Part shown: positions 8,736 through 17,424 of the stretch, piece by piece
Position numbering within the stretch: the stretch's first letter is position 1
Layout of the letters: the number at the start of each line of letters is the position of its first letter
NCBI GenBank assembly: GCA_947168565.1
Contig: CAMVMM010000020.1
Location: 1-39,703 of the forward strand
From: an uncultured Clostridia bacterium
GTDB lineage: Bacteria; Bacillota; Clostridia; Christensenellales; CAG-138
Length of the DNA stretch: 39,703 bases
Direction: 5' to 3'
Translations under genes and position numbers: made by a program
The notes under the pieces: model-generated
The model's input: the letters and a program-made list of their open reading frames with translations, nothing else
Told to the model about the DNA's origin: nothing
Database searches by the model: none

Positions 8736-8774
8736 AAAAAAAGCTTCGGCTCCGTAAAGCGGGCGGAGCCGAAG
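8736..8774 (-). terminator. Terminator of the pyr operon
   Basis: On the minus strand an 11-bp perfect GC-rich stem (8764-8774 with 8744-8754) with a nine-base loop is followed by CTTTTTTT. It sits 56 bases after the pyrI stop and ends the pyrCKDFEBI operon. Confidence 0.92.
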
Positions 8775-8829
8775 GCGGGTGCGTTGATCATGCTTGAGCT
8801 TGAATCGTTGCAAAAGCGGCGCAATAAGC

Positions 8830-9249
8830 TCAGTTTGAGGCCTTGGTGTCGCAATAGATGCAGCGATACTCGGCGGTTTCGGGATCGGTGAGCACGAACA
8901 CGTGCTTGATCTCCTGCTCGGTGGTGGTGATGCAGCGCGGGTTCTTGCAGCGCATCACGTTTTCTATCCTTTCGGGCAGCTTGAGGTCGCGCTTTTCGAT
9001 AACCTTGCCGTTGTGGATAATGTTCACCGTTGCGGTGGGGCAGATAACCGCGAGGGCGCCCAGGTCGATATCGATTTCGTCCGCGATCTTGATGATGTCC
9101 TTCGTGCCGTTCTTGTTGCTGCTGGCGTTCTTGATGATGGCGATCTGGCAGTCAAGCGCATCAAGCCTGAGCTGATTGTAGATCTGCATCGCCTTGCCGG
9201 CGGTGATATGGTCGATAACTATGCCGTTGATGATGGAATCTATATTCAT
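8830..9249 (-). CDS. pyrI: Aspartate carbamoyltransferase regulatory subunit
   Basis: PyrI binds nucleotides (CTP, ATP, in some species UTP) and holds ATCase in the allosteric dodecamer with PyrB. The 139-residue chain has the nucleotide-binding N-terminal domain ([19 protein letters not shown]..) and a C-terminal zinc domain. The four zinc cysteines are visible in CKNPRC (101 and 106) and CIYC (130 and 133). Its ATG overlaps the pyrB stop (ATGA), and a GAGGAGG site precedes it. It is the last gene of the operon. Its presence means ATCase activity here is likely under allosteric feedback, unlike the unregulated Bacillus-type ATCase; that is an inference from family knowledge. Confidence 0.96.
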   Translation of the reverse strand: MNIDSIINGIVIDHITAGKAMQIYNQLRLDALDCQIAIIKNASSNKNGTKDIIKIADEIDIDLGALAVICPTATVNIIHNGKVIEKRDLKLPERIENVMRCKNPRCITTTEQEIKHVFVLTDPETAEYRCIYCDTKASN

Positions 9250-10166
9250 TTGTTTGCCTCCTCAAGCAGTTTCATAATGAGCGCCATGCGGATGAATTTG
9301 CCGTAGCGCGCCTGGCGGAAATAGCAGGCCCTCGGGTCGTCGTCCACGGCGACGGAGATCTCGTTTACCCTGGGAAGGGGATGCAGCACGATAAGATCCT
9401 TCTTCGCCATAGCCATCTTTTCGGGGGTGAGCACGTAGCAGTCCTTCAGGCGGAGATAATCCTCCTCGTTGAAGAATCTTTCGCGCTGAACGCGGGTCAT
9501 ATACAGCACGTCCAGCTTGTCGATCACGTTTTCAAGCGCTATGGTCTGCTCATAGGGGATATTCCTGCCCTTGATATAGGCGTTTTTAACGTAGCTCGGC
9601 ACCTTCAGCTCCTCGGGCGAGATCAGCACGAACCTGATGCCGGAATACCTGCTCATGGCGGCGATCAGCGAATGCACGGTGCGGCCGAACTTGAGGTCGC
9701 CGCAAAGACCGATGGTAAGGTCGTTGAACCTGCCCTTCTCGCGCTTGATGGTCAGAAGGTCGGTCAGAGTCTGGGTGGGGTGGTTGTGTCCGCCGTCGCC
9801 CGCGTTGATGATCGGCACGGTGGCTTTAGCCGATGCAACGAGCGGCGCGCCCTCCTTGGGGTGGCGCATTGCGATGATATCGGAATAGCCACAGCAAACG
9901 GCGATGGTGTCCGCAACGCTCTCGCCCTTTGCGGCGGAGCTGGACGAAGCCTCGGAGAAGCCGAGCACCCTGCCGCCGAGCTCAAGCATTGCCGCCTCGA
10001 AGGAGAGCCTGGTTCTGGTCGAGGGCTCGAAGAAGAGGGTCGCAAGGGTCTTATACTTGCAGGCCTCGCGGTAGTTTTCGGGATGGTCGATGATATCGTT
10101 TGCCACTTCTATCATCTCGTCGATCTCCTGAGTGGAAAGATCAAGGATGTCGATAAGGTTTTTCAT
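9246..10166 (-). CDS. pyrB: Aspartate carbamoyltransferase catalytic subunit
   Basis: Catalyses carbamoyl phosphate plus L-aspartate to N-carbamoyl-L-aspartate, the committed step of pyrimidine synthesis, in the cytoplasm. The 306-residue length is typical. Carbamoyl-phosphate-binding residues are in [13 protein letters not shown] (STRTR at 49-53), and [16 protein letters not shown] and VLHPLPR complete the active-site motifs. The ATG at 10166 has a GGAGG site seven bases upstream. pyrE lies 37 bases upstream on the same strand, and the stop overlaps pyrI. Confidence 0.97.
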   Translation of the reverse strand: MKNLIDILDLSTQEIDEMIEVANDIIDHPENYREACKYKTLATLFFEPSTRTRLSFEAAMLELGGRVLGFSEASSSSAAKGESVADTIAVCCGYSDIIAMRHPKEGAPLVASAKATVPIINAGDGGHNHPTQTLTDLLTIKREKGRFNDLTIGLCGDLKFGRTVHSLIAAMSRYSGIRFVLISPEELKVPSYVKNAYIKGRNIPYEQTIALENVIDKLDVLYMTRVQRERFFNEEDYLRLKDCYVLTPEKMAMAKKDLIVLHPLPRVNEISVAVDDDPRACYFRQARYGKFIRMALIMKLLEEANK

Positions 10167-10203
10167 TATGTATCCTCCAAATAATTAGTTACGGATTTGG
10201 TTT

Positions 10204-10860
10204 TCAGCGCTTTATCCAGCTTTCGTCCGAAGGGTTGCTCCTAAAGGCAAGCAGCCGCTCAACATCCTGAGGCGCGATGTAGCCCGTTTCGGCGGCGATA
10301 CGCACGATGGTATCGAAATCGGAAAGGCTGACGTTCTTCACGTTCGCGTCCGCAAGGCGGTCAAGCCCCTTCTTCATGCCGTAGGTGAAGATGCTGACTA
10401 TGCCGAGCACCTCCGCGCCCGCTTCACGAAGCGCTTCGACAACCTCGATGGCGCTGCCGGCGGTGGAGATAAGATCCTCGATAACCACGACCTTCTGCCC
10501 CGCCTCAAGCTTGCCCTCGATGCGGTTCTGCCTGCCGTGATCCTTGTTTCCGGAGCGCACGTAGCCCATGGGCATTCCAAGGATATGCGCGGCGATGGCG
10601 GCATGGGCGATGCCTGCGGTGCTGGTGCCCATAAGCACCTCCGCCTCGGGAAATTCACGCTTCACGGTTTCGGCGATCGCGTTTTCAACGTGGTTTCGCA
10701 CCTCGGGCGCGGTGAGGGTGAGCCTGTTGTCGCAATAGATGGGGCTTTTGATGCCGCTTGCCCATGTGAAGGGCTGATCCGGCTGAAGGAACACGGCGCC
10801 GATGGAAAGAAGATCCTTTGCTATAAGCGCCTTAATTTCGTTAATGCGATCGGTTTGCAT
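10204..10860 (-). CDS. pyrE: Orotate phosphoribosyltransferase
   Basis: Converts orotate and PRPP to OMP. The 218-residue chain has the PRPP-binding motif VVVIEDLISTAGSAIEVVEA and family segments FTWASGIKSPIYCDNRLTL and MGTSTAGIAHAAIAAHILG. An AAGGA site lies about nine bases before the ATG at 10860. It sits between pyrF (85 bases upstream) and pyrB. Together with PyrF it performs the last two steps to UMP. Confidence 0.96.
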   Translation of the reverse strand: MQTDRINEIKALIAKDLLSIGAVFLQPDQPFTWASGIKSPIYCDNRLTLTAPEVRNHVENAIAETVKREFPEAEVLMGTSTAGIAHAAIAAHILGMPMGYVRSGNKDHGRQNRIEGKLEAGQKVVVIEDLISTAGSAIEVVEALREAGAEVLGIVSIFTYGMKKGLDRLADANVKNVSLSDFDTIVRIAAETGYIAPQDVERLLAFRSNPSDESWIKR

Positions 10861-10945
10861 GGTTCTGTCCTTTCTGTTGATTTGATTGTATTACGGGTAG
10901 TTTTTTTGTTTTCCGCACTCCTGCGGTTTTTCTTCGGTTTGCCTT

Positions 10946-11650
10946 TCAGCCCACAAATTCACGCACGCAGCGCTCGTAGGCGGCAGCGGGATCGGCGGCC
11001 TCGGTTATCGGGCGGCCGACAACGATATAATCCGAGCCGATGAGCCTCGCCTGCTCCGGCGTCATAACGCGCACCTGATCGCCCTTTTCGCCGTCCGCAA
11101 AGCGCACGCCGGGGGTGATGGTCAAAAAGCCTTCGCCGCAGACGGAATGCACGCGCTCCGCCTCAAGGGGAGAGCAGACCACGCCGTCCAGCCCCGCCGC
11201 CTTCGCGTTTTCGGCATAGTGCATAACGGTTTTTTCCATATCCTCGGTTATGAGCAGCTCGTTTTTCAGGCTTTCGCCGCTCGTGGAGGTGAGCTGAGTT
11301 ACGGCGATAAGCAGCGGGCGCGTGCCGTCCTCGCGTGTCAGCCCCTTTATAGCGGCCTCCATCATGGCACGGGTGCCTGCGGCGTGAACGTTCGTCATAT
11401 CAATATCCAGATTTGAAAGCACTCTCATCGACTTCATCACGGTATTGGGAATATCGTGCAGCTTGAGGTCCAGAAAGATCTTATGCCCTCTTGCCTTGAT
11501 CTCTCGAACGATCTGCGGACCCTCAGAATAGTAAAGCTCCATGCCTATCTTGACGAAGGGCTTTCTGCCCGTTCCCTTGAATTTATCAAGAAACTCAAAA
11601 ACAGCTTCCTTGCTTGCAAAATCGCAGGCTACGATAACGTCCTTACCCAT
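10946..11650 (-). CDS. pyrF: Orotidine 5'-phosphate decarboxylase
   Basis: Decarboxylates OMP to UMP. The catalytic motif FLDLKLHDIPNTV carries the Asp-Lys-Asp network. VIVACDFASKEAVFEFLDKF opens the barrel, and TPGVRFADGEKGDQVRVMTP followed by GSDYIVVGRPIT is the phosphate-binding end. The 234-residue length fits the short bacterial type 1 enzyme. The start at 11650 has AGGAGGAG eight bases upstream and overlaps the end of pyrD by eight bases, suggesting coupled translation. Confidence 0.97.
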   Translation of the reverse strand: MGKDVIVACDFASKEAVFEFLDKFKGTGRKPFVKIGMELYYSEGPQIVREIKARGHKIFLDLKLHDIPNTVMKSMRVLSNLDIDMTNVHAAGTRAMMEAAIKGLTREDGTRPLLIAVTQLTSTSGESLKNELLITEDMEKTVMHYAENAKAAGLDGVVCSPLEAERVHSVCGEGFLTITPGVRFADGEKGDQVRVMTPEQARLIGSDYIVVGRPITEAADPAAAYERCVREFVG

Positions 11651-12572
11651 TGTGTGCTCCTCCTATAATATCCTTAAGATTTTTAATGCCGTATTTATCC
11701 ATGGTTTGCGGCAGTTTTTCTATTATTGTTTTGCAGATGAGCGGATCCACAAGGTTCGCCGCGCCGATCTGAACGGCGCTTGCCCCAGCGAGCATCATTT
11801 CGATAACGTCCTCCGCGCACGAAACGCCGCCCATGCCTATTATCGGCAGCTTCACCGCCTCATACACCTGATACACCATGCGCACCGCTACGGGGAAAAC
11901 CGCCGGGCCGGAGAAGCCGCCCATTTTATTTGCAAGGATGGGCTTTTTGCTCCGAAGGTCTATGCGCATCCCAAGCAGCGTGTTTATAAGGCTGATGCCG
12001 TCCGCGCCCGCGTCCTCGCACGCCTTAGCGATGGAAACGATATCCGAAACGTTCGGGCTGAGCTTCATAAAAACGGGCTTTTTCGTGACCCTTTTCACAG
12101 CGGAGGTGACCTGCGCGGCGGCTTTGGGGTCGGTGCCGAAGCTCATTCCGCCGTTATGCACGTTCGGGCAGCTTATATTGACCTCGATAAGCCCCACCTG
12201 CCCGCATTCGTCAAGAAGAGCGGCGGTTTCGGCGTATTCTTCAACCGAGAAGCCGCCCACGTTCGCTATCACCTTTTTATTGAAAACCTTTTGAAGCCTC
12301 GGAAGCTCGGTTTCTATCACGGCATGAACGCCCGGGTTTTGAAGCCCGATGGAATTGAGCATACCCGAAGGGCATTCCGCGATGCGCGGCGTGGGGTTGC
12401 CGAAGCGCGGCTCAAGCGTGGTTCCCTTAAAGGAGAAGGAGCCGAGAATATTTATGTCGTACAGCTCGGCAAATTCACAGCCGTAGCCGAAGGTGCCGCT
12501 TGCGGGGATTATCGGGTTTTCAAGGCAGAGCCCGCAAAGCTCGACTCCAAGCCTGTTTTCGCTCTTATTCAT
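11643..12572 (-). CDS. pyrD: Dihydroorotate dehydrogenase, class 1B catalytic subunit
   Basis: Oxidises dihydroorotate to orotate on FMN, passing electrons through PyrK to NAD. The 309-residue chain carries NPIIPASGTFGYG, LNSIGLQNPGV, and IEVNISCPNVHNGGMSFG, in which the cysteine is the class 1 catalytic base. FMKLSPNVSDI and PIIGMGGVSCAEDVIEM complete the FMN barrel. The start at 12572 is set by a GGAGGAG site and by the ATGA overlap with the pyrK stop; a longer frame to 12587 would include that site. The adjacent pyrK supports the 1B assignment. Confidence 0.96.
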   Translation of the reverse strand: MNKSENRLGVELCGLCLENPIIPASGTFGYGCEFAELYDINILGSFSFKGTTLEPRFGNPTPRIAECPSGMLNSIGLQNPGVHAVIETELPRLQKVFNKKVIANVGGFSVEEYAETAALLDECGQVGLIEVNISCPNVHNGGMSFGTDPKAAAQVTSAVKRVTKKPVFMKLSPNVSDIVSIAKACEDAGADGISLINTLLGMRIDLRSKKPILANKMGGFSGPAVFPVAVRMVYQVYEAVKLPIIGMGGVSCAEDVIEMMLAGASAVQIGAANLVDPLICKTIIEKLPQTMDKYGIKNLKDIIGGAHNG

Positions 12573-13318
12573 CGCAGCTCCTCCCAAAGAATATCGGATG
12601 AGTCAAACACCGGGCCGTCCTTGCAGATGCGCCTTGCGCCGGTGCGCGTTTTCATGGAGCAGCCCATGCACGCGCCGAAGCCGCAGCCCATGCGCTCCTC
12701 AAAGCTGTACTGCCCCTCGGTTTTCACCGTTTCGCGGATGGCTTTATACATGGGAAGCGGGCCGCAGGCGTAAAAGAAGCTGTATTCGGGCGCGATTGCG
12801 CGTAAAGCGTCCGTCACAAAGCCCTTTTCGCCAAAGCTGCCGTCCGCCGTGGCGCAAAGCACCCTCACGCCGAGCGCGGAAAGCTCGTCCACAAGGTAAA
12901 CGTCCTCCCTGCGGTTGAAGCCGAGCGCGGCGGTGACGGCTTTGCCTTCATTCACAAGGGCTTTGGCAAGCGCGTACATCGGCGGCACTCCGCTTCCGCC
13001 CGCGATAAGAAGGGGCTTATCGCCGCTCTTTTCGGTGTTGTAGCCGTTTCCGAGCCCTGTGAGAATATCGAGCTCGGCGCCCTCGCGGATTGCGCTCATT
13101 TTATCCGTGCCATGCCCAACGGTTTTATAGATAAGCGTGAAGCCGCCATTATCAAAATCGCAGACCGAGATGGGGCGGCGAAGGTAGAAGCCCTCAAGCT
13201 TCACGTTCGCAAACTGCCCGGGGAAGCCAAACGAATGCTCCCCCTCAAGGCGCATTTTGAAGATCGAATCCGCGATGCGCCCGTTTTCCTTAACTTTAAA
13301 AATGCTTTGCTTTAACAT
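12569..13318 (-). CDS. pyrK: Dihydroorotate dehydrogenase electron transfer subunit
   Basis: PyrK is a ferredoxin-reductase-like partner carrying FAD and a 2Fe-2S cluster that links PyrD to NAD. The FAD domain is seen in LEGFYLRRPISVCDFD (RxxS-type motif), the NAD domain in KPLLIAGGSGVPPMYALAKA, and the cluster in CGFGACMGCSMKT followed by a fourth cysteine in RRICKDGPVF. The 249-residue length is typical. No good ribosome site precedes the ATG at 13318, which lies 20 bases after the pyrC stop; re-initiation may be used. The stop overlaps pyrD. Confidence 0.95.
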   Translation of the reverse strand: MLKQSIFKVKENGRIADSIFKMRLEGEHSFGFPGQFANVKLEGFYLRRPISVCDFDNGGFTLIYKTVGHGTDKMSAIREGAELDILTGLGNGYNTEKSGDKPLLIAGGSGVPPMYALAKALVNEGKAVTAALGFNRREDVYLVDELSALGVRVLCATADGSFGEKGFVTDALRAIAPEYSFFYACGPLPMYKAIRETVKTEGQYSFEERMGCGFGACMGCSMKTRTGARRICKDGPVFDSSDILWEELR

Positions 13319-13338
13319 ATTGTTTTACTGCCCAATTC

Positions 13339-14580
13339 TTATTTAGCAGAACCCGTTTCCGCATTCGATCGAACCGATCCGTCCTGCCACACTATCTTGC
13401 CCGCGCAGACCGTCAGCAGGCATTTTCCGAAAACCTGCATGCCCACGAACGGCGAGGACTTGCCCATTGAAAGAAAATCGTGATCGTCGATACGGTAGAT
13501 TCGCTCAAGGTCGAACACGGTGAAATCATCCTCGATATCTATGCCGAAGCGCCTTGCGGGGTTGACGCTCATAAGCTCCACAAGCTTTTCAAGCGTTATC
13601 ACGCCGCCGCGCACAAGGGTGGTGTAGAGGACCGGGAACGCCGTTTCAAGCCCGACTATTCCAAAGGCGCTCTTTTCAAGCCCCTTTGATTTTTCCTCCT
13701 TTGAATGCGGGGCGTGGTCGGTGGCGATCATATCTATGGTGCCGTCCGCTATGCCCGCAAGCAGCGCCTCGCGGTCGCGCCTCGCGCGAAGCGGGGGATT
13801 CATTTTGAACCTGCCGTCCTCAAGAATATCGGCATCGGTAAACACGAGATAGTGCGGCGCGGTTTCGCAGGAAACGTCCACCCCCTCGCGCTTCGCGCTT
13901 CTGATAAGCTCCACCGATTCCGCCGTGGAGATATGGCACACATGGTATTTGCAGCCGGTTTTGCGCACAAGCCCCAGATCCCTTTCGATCTGCCTCCATT
14001 CGCTTTCGGAGCATATTCCTCTGTGGCCGTGCGAGCGCGCATATTCGCCATCGTGAATATAGCCGCCGCGCAGCAGGGAATTATCCTCGCAATGAGCGGC
14101 GATTATCCTGCCAAGGCGCTTTGCTTCGAGCATGGCGCGCAGCATCAGCTCATCACTCTGCACTCCCCTGCCGTCGTCCGAAAAGCCCGCCACGTAGGGC
14201 GCCATCGCCGCCATGTCGGCAAGCTCCCTTCCGCCCTCGTTTACGGTAATTGCTCCGTATGGAACGGTGCGGATGCAGGCGTCCCGCTCGATTATATCAA
14301 GCTGGGCGCGAAGGCTCGCCATGCAGTCCGGCACGGGATCAAGATTTGGCATCGGGCAAACAGCGGTATAGCCGCCGTGCGCCGCAGCAAGGGTGCCGGT
14401 TTTGATGGTTTCCTTATAAGAAAAACCCGGCTCTCGAAGATGAACGTGAACATCAACAAAACCGGGAAAAGCTATGCAATTATCGAAAGAATCGGAGGCT
14501 ATATCCGGAAAAGCGCCAAACAAGCCGCCGTTTGCAGCTCCGCAATTCAAGAGCTCAACTCCTTTTTTGAGTTCAGGCAT
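13339..14580 (-). CDS. pyrC: Dihydroorotase
   Basis: Cyclises carbamoyl aspartate to dihydroorotate. It is an amidohydrolase-fold zinc enzyme. DVHVHLREPGFSYKE is the type I metal site; GIVGLETAFPVLYT and MIATDHAPHSKEEK provide the remaining conserved histidine and aspartate. The 413-residue length fits type I enzymes of Gram-positive bacteria. I prefer the ATG at 14580, with AAGGA nine bases upstream, over one at 14598 that has no ribosome site. It is the first gene of the pyr operon, about 60 bases from the promoter. Confidence 0.95.
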   Translation of the reverse strand: MPELKKGVELLNCGAANGGLFGAFPDIASDSFDNCIAFPGFVDVHVHLREPGFSYKETIKTGTLAAAHGGYTAVCPMPNLDPVPDCMASLRAQLDIIERDACIRTVPYGAITVNEGGRELADMAAMAPYVAGFSDDGRGVQSDELMLRAMLEAKRLGRIIAAHCEDNSLLRGGYIHDGEYARSHGHRGICSESEWRQIERDLGLVRKTGCKYHVCHISTAESVELIRSAKREGVDVSCETAPHYLVFTDADILEDGRFKMNPPLRARRDREALLAGIADGTIDMIATDHAPHSKEEKSKGLEKSAFGIVGLETAFPVLYTTLVRGGVITLEKLVELMSVNPARRFGIDIEDDFTVFDLERIYRIDDHDFLSMGKSSPFVGMQVFGKCLLTVCAGKIVWQDGSVRSNAETGSAK

Positions 14581-14642
14581 TATCGTTGATCCTTTCATTG
14601 ATATGATCGGTCAAGAGCGCGAACACTCTGTTAAATCATGGT

Positions 14643-14672
14643 ATTATACCAAAGCGCCGCCCGTATTGTCAA
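14643..14672 (-). promoter_or_regulatory. Promoter of the pyr operon
   Basis: Consensus TTGACA (14667-14672) and TATAAT (14643-14648) on the minus strand are separated by 18 bases. Transcription should start near 14636, leaving a leader of about 55 bases before pyrC. I see no PyrR-binding loop or long terminator-antiterminator pair in that leader, so classical PyrR attenuation at this site is not supported. Confidence 0.85.
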
Positions 14673-14746
14673 CATCAAACTTGCGATATACAAAAGATTG
14701 TTAAATGGCTGAATCGGTATAATTATTCAAGGCTCGACGTTTTCGC

Positions 14747-14774
14747 AAAAGGGAGCGCCGTTTTTGACGCTCCC
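14747..14774 (-). terminator. Terminator behind sdaAA
   Basis: A 7-bp stem GGGAGCG/CGCTCCC (14768-14774 with 14751-14757, minus strand) with a ten-base loop is followed by TTTTGCG. It lies about 60 bases past the sdaAA stop. The T run is short, so strength is uncertain. Confidence 0.65.
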
Positions 14775-14836
14775 CCGGCATTACATCATATTCAGGCGGC
14801 TTCATCCGCATCCGAAGGGCCCGCGGGCTTTCGCGC

Positions 14837-15715
14837 TCAGCCGTCTATATGGATCCTTCTTGCTATCTCAAGTCCGGTGGGGGTCACGGCAAGGCCGCCC
14901 TTCGCGGTTTCGCGCAGATCGGAGCTCATCATTCTGCCCACGCTGCGCATTGCGGACACCACCTCGTCGAAGGGGATTATGCTCGTTATCCCCGCAAGCG
15001 CCATATCCGCGCAGAGCACCGCGTTTGCCGCGCCCATCGCGTTTCGCTTGATGCAGGGGCATTCCACCAGACCCGCCACGGGATCGCACACAAGCCCGAG
15101 TATGTTTTTAAGGGCGATCGCGGCGGCATCGAGCGCGGCTCTTGGCGAAGCGCCGCAAAGCTCCGCAAGCGCAGCGGCAGCCATTGCCGAAGCGGAGCCG
15201 ACCTCCGCCTGGCATCCGCCCGCCGCGCCGGAGATGCTGGCGTTTTTGGCTATGATGATTCCGACGGCTCCGGCGGCGAAAAGACCGTTCACAAGGTCCT
15301 TATCCGTGAAGCCGCGCTTCTCGCTGCACATCACGAGCACCGCGGGAAGCACCCCGCTTGCGCCGGCCGTGGGCGCCGCGACTATCTTGCCCATTGAGGC
15401 GTTTACCTCGGTTACCGCAAGCGCGGCGGCGCAGATGCGCGCCATATCGTAGCCCATATTGGATCTTTCTGCGAAGGCGAGCAGCTTTTCGGCGTTATCG
15501 CCCGCGTTGCCGGTCATGGTTTCCTGATTCTCCTCAAAGCCGATTCTTATGGAGCGCTGCATGGTCATGAGGTTGTCGAACATTTCGTTTTCTAACTCTT
15601 CCCTCGTGCGCTCGTCTATCTCAAGCTGGTGGCGGATCATCACCTCGGCAATGGTCAGCTTCTCGTTTTCGCAGAGCCGCACGAGCTCCGCGCCCGTTGA
15701 AAAAGCGTATTTCAT
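14837..15715 (-). CDS. sdaAA: L-serine dehydratase, iron-sulfur-dependent, alpha subunit
   Basis: Deaminates L-serine to pyruvate and ammonia using an oxygen-sensitive 4Fe-4S cluster rather than PLP. The 292-residue chain (from 15715) has PTAGASGVLPAVL at 115-127. The likely cluster cysteines lie in GGCQAEVGSASAM (Cys168), LVCDPVAGLVECPC (Cys210 and Cys221) and the following IKRNAMGAANA. I prefer the ATG at 15715, with GAGGAG 11 bases upstream, over a GTG at 15724 that is too close to that site. It overlaps the sdaAB stop by four bases. In two-subunit clostridial enzymes alpha and beta are separate, as here. Confidence 0.95.
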   Translation of the reverse strand: MKYAFSTGAELVRLCENEKLTIAEVMIRHQLEIDERTREELENEMFDNLMTMQRSIRIGFEENQETMTGNAGDNAEKLLAFAERSNMGYDMARICAAALAVTEVNASMGKIVAAPTAGASGVLPAVLVMCSEKRGFTDKDLVNGLFAAGAVGIIIAKNASISGAAGGCQAEVGSASAMAAAALAELCGASPRAALDAAAIALKNILGLVCDPVAGLVECPCIKRNAMGAANAVLCADMALAGITSIIPFDEVVSAMRSVGRMMSSDLRETAKGGLAVTPTGLEIARRIHIDG

Positions 15716-16377
15716 ATTGTGCACATCTCCTCTATACCGTCAACTTCGTTTCGGATAAGCGAAAGGCAGCTCTTCGGCACCTGCGCGTCCGTTTCGATGA
15801 CCATGCAGGCGTCGCTCCGCTTGGCGCTTCTGAAAACCTTCATGAAGGCAACGTTTATGCCCTCGAACGCAAGAATGGCGGTCACCTTTGATATTATGCC
15901 CGGCACGTCCGCATAGAAGGCGATGAGCGTTGGATAATCCCCGGTGAAGGAAACCTCCATATCGTTTATCTCGACTATTTCAATATTGCCTCCGCCGACG
16001 GAGCGTCCAACGACCGTAAACGTGCGCCCGTTTTCCGTGCGCACGAATATGCGCGCCGTGTTCGGGTGGTCCATTTCCTCGCCGCCCTTTTTTACCTCGA
16101 CCGTAATATTTTCGCTCTTTGCAAGCAGCAAGGAAAAGCGCACGCGGGAATCGTCCGGCGCAACGCCGAGCACACCGGCAAGCAGCGCCCTGTCCGTGCC
16201 GTGCCCGAAGCCGGTTTCGGCAAAGGAGCCGTAAAGCGTGAGCAGCACCTCCTTCGGGCGCTCTCCGTTCAGCAGTCTATGCGCCACAAGCCCTATTTTG
16301 ACGGCTCCTGCCGTGTGCGAGCTTGACGGGCCCACCATGCGCGGGCCGATTATATCGAAAACACTGAATTCTTTCAT
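15712..16377 (-). CDS. sdaAB: L-serine dehydratase, iron-sulfur-dependent, beta subunit
   Basis: The N-terminal part (FSVFDIIGPRMVGPSSSHTA) is the diagnostic start of serine dehydratase beta chains, followed by GSFAETGFGHGTDRALLAG. The C-terminal 75 residues form an ACT-like domain (YPTLIAFYADVPGIISKVTAILAFEGINVAFMKV), a fold that often senses amino acids. The 221-residue length is standard. A GGGAGGGG stretch lies about 13 bases before the ATG at 16377. It lies 61 bases behind the first P-II-like gene and overlaps sdaAA, so it is probably in the operon starting at 18,966. Confidence 0.95.
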   Translation of the reverse strand: MKEFSVFDIIGPRMVGPSSSHTAGAVKIGLVAHRLLNGERPKEVLLTLYGSFAETGFGHGTDRALLAGVLGVAPDDSRVRFSLLLAKSENITVEVKKGGEEMDHPNTARIFVRTENGRTFTVVGRSVGGGNIEIVEINDMEVSFTGDYPTLIAFYADVPGIISKVTAILAFEGINVAFMKVFRSAKRSDACMVIETDAQVPKSCLSLIRNEVDGIEEMCTI

Positions 16378-16438
16378 GGATTAAACTGTTCCCCTCCCTA
16401 AAGCAATATTTCATATTACCGCTGTGTATCACGGCGCT

Positions 16439-16897
16439 TCAGCTCTCGGAGCTCTTTGCATCGGTCGTCTTCGCTTCGGCAGCGCCGTTCGTGCCGCCGC
16501 AGTTCGCGCCGCCGCCGCTCGTGCCGCCGCCTGCGCCGCCTTCGGAAGCTTGCTCGCTCTCCCGATGCTCCGATTCTGCAGCCGGCTTTATGGAGCGGAT
16601 GCCCGAAACGGCGTCCACCGGCAGCGAGAAGCATATTCCCTTGCCCGGCTTGGAAAGCCCCGCGTCGCGGCAGATCGCCTCGATAATCGGATTGCGCTTT
16701 TCGCGCTCGGTAAGGATCATCACTATTTCCTTTTCGGGCTGGATGACCGTGCCGAAAAACTCCTGAAGCTCGTTCGTGCCGGTTCCGCGCGCGTTCACAA
16801 CGGTGCCGCCGAAGGCGCCCGCCTTTTTTGCCGCGCTCATCACTTCGTCCGCAAAGCCGCGGTTCACTATTGCAAAAATAAGATCATGCTTTATCAT
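16439..16897 (-). CDS. P-II-like (GlnB-fold) protein with a low-complexity tail
   Basis: The first 100 residues read as a P-II-type ferredoxin-like fold. KHDLIFAIVNRGFADEVMSA corresponds to the first strand and helix; GGTVVNARGTG aligns with the GMTVTEVKGFG region before the T-loop. EKEIVMILTE and GKGICFSLPVDAVSGI match the later strands, including the Gly-Lys-Gly nucleotide-binding turn. The T-loop is shorter than in GlnB and lacks its uridylylation tyrosine context. Residues after about 110 form a Gly/Ala/Ser/Glu-rich tail with no predicted fold. The ATG at 16897 has AGGAG eight bases upstream. The neighbours, a second P-II-like gene and a DUF1538 membrane protein, suggest it regulates that transporter-like protein; this is inference. 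Confidence 0.8.
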   Translation of the reverse strand: MIKHDLIFAIVNRGFADEVMSAAKKAGAFGGTVVNARGTGTNELQEFFGTVIQPEKEIVMILTEREKRNPIIEAICRDAGLSKPGKGICFSLPVDAVSGIRSIKPAAESEHRESEQASEGGAGGGTSGGGANCGGTNGAAEAKTTDAKSSES

Positions 16898-16964
16898 GGG
16901 GAATGCTCCTGTGTTAATCAAACTGTAAAGTCAAACCGTGATACGCTTTTACGCAGATACGCTT

Positions 16965-17423
16965 TTACGCATCCGCCGAGCCGCCCGTTTCCGCCGTCAG
17001 CCCCGCGAGCGCGGAGTAGGAATCGAACTGCGAGGCGACGCTTGAAAACGGTATGGACAGGGCTATCCCCCGCCCGGGCTTATTCAGCCGCAGCCTTTCG
17101 GTCGCCTTATCCATTATATAATCGCGCTTTGAGGCGGCCACCGTCACAAGCACTATGTCCTTTTCGCGCTCGTCAAGACCGAGCAGGGAGGCGGTTTTAT
17201 TGTCCACCGTGCCCCTGCCGTGCATCAAAAGATGCCCGAATATGCCCTCCTCGGTGCAGATATCGTCTATCACCCTGCTGTCCCCCCTGTTCACGATGAA
17301 GAGCACGAGCTTTATCGGCTCAAACGCCGGCCGGGGCGCGGGCTGAGCGGCAGTTTGGACTTGGCTTGGGCTTTGCGTCCCATCCATGGCGCTGTTTCTC
17401 ATTATGGCTTTGTTTTTGCTCAT
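16965..17423 (-). CDS. Second P-II-like (GlnB-fold) protein
   Basis: This is a 152-residue paralogue of the preceding gene, with a flexible N-terminus of about 35 residues rich in Gln, Ala and Pro. The core follows: KLVLFIVNRGDSRVIDDIC, FGHLLMHGRGT, EKDIVLVTVAASKRDYIMDKA and NKPGRGIALSIPFSSVAS. VNRG, the GRGT turn and KPG(K/R)GI are shared with its neighbour. I use the ATG at 17423 with a GAGG site rather than a TTG at 17438. It starts two bases beyond the DUF1538 stop, implying tight coupling. A role as sensor or gate of the DUF1538 protein is inferred from position. Two non-identical copies could form separate trimers or a mixed one. Confidence 0.8.
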   Translation of the reverse strand: MSKNKAIMRNSAMDGTQSPSQVQTAAQPAPRPAFEPIKLVLFIVNRGDSRVIDDICTEEGIFGHLLMHGRGTVDNKTASLLGLDEREKDIVLVTVAASKRDYIMDKATERLRLNKPGRGIALSIPFSSVASQFDSYSALAGLTAETGGSADA

Positions 17424-17424
17424 A

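Noticed and set aside
11541-12773. A 410-codon plus-strand frame across pyrF, pyrD and pyrK
   Set aside because: It is the antisense of three overlapping pyr genes. The sequence is His/Arg/Ala-rich with no motif.
14581-14640. A PyrR-dependent attenuator in the pyrC leader
   Set aside because: The leader is only about 55 bases and holds only weak 4-bp stems. No PyrR anti-antiterminator loop or terminator was seen.
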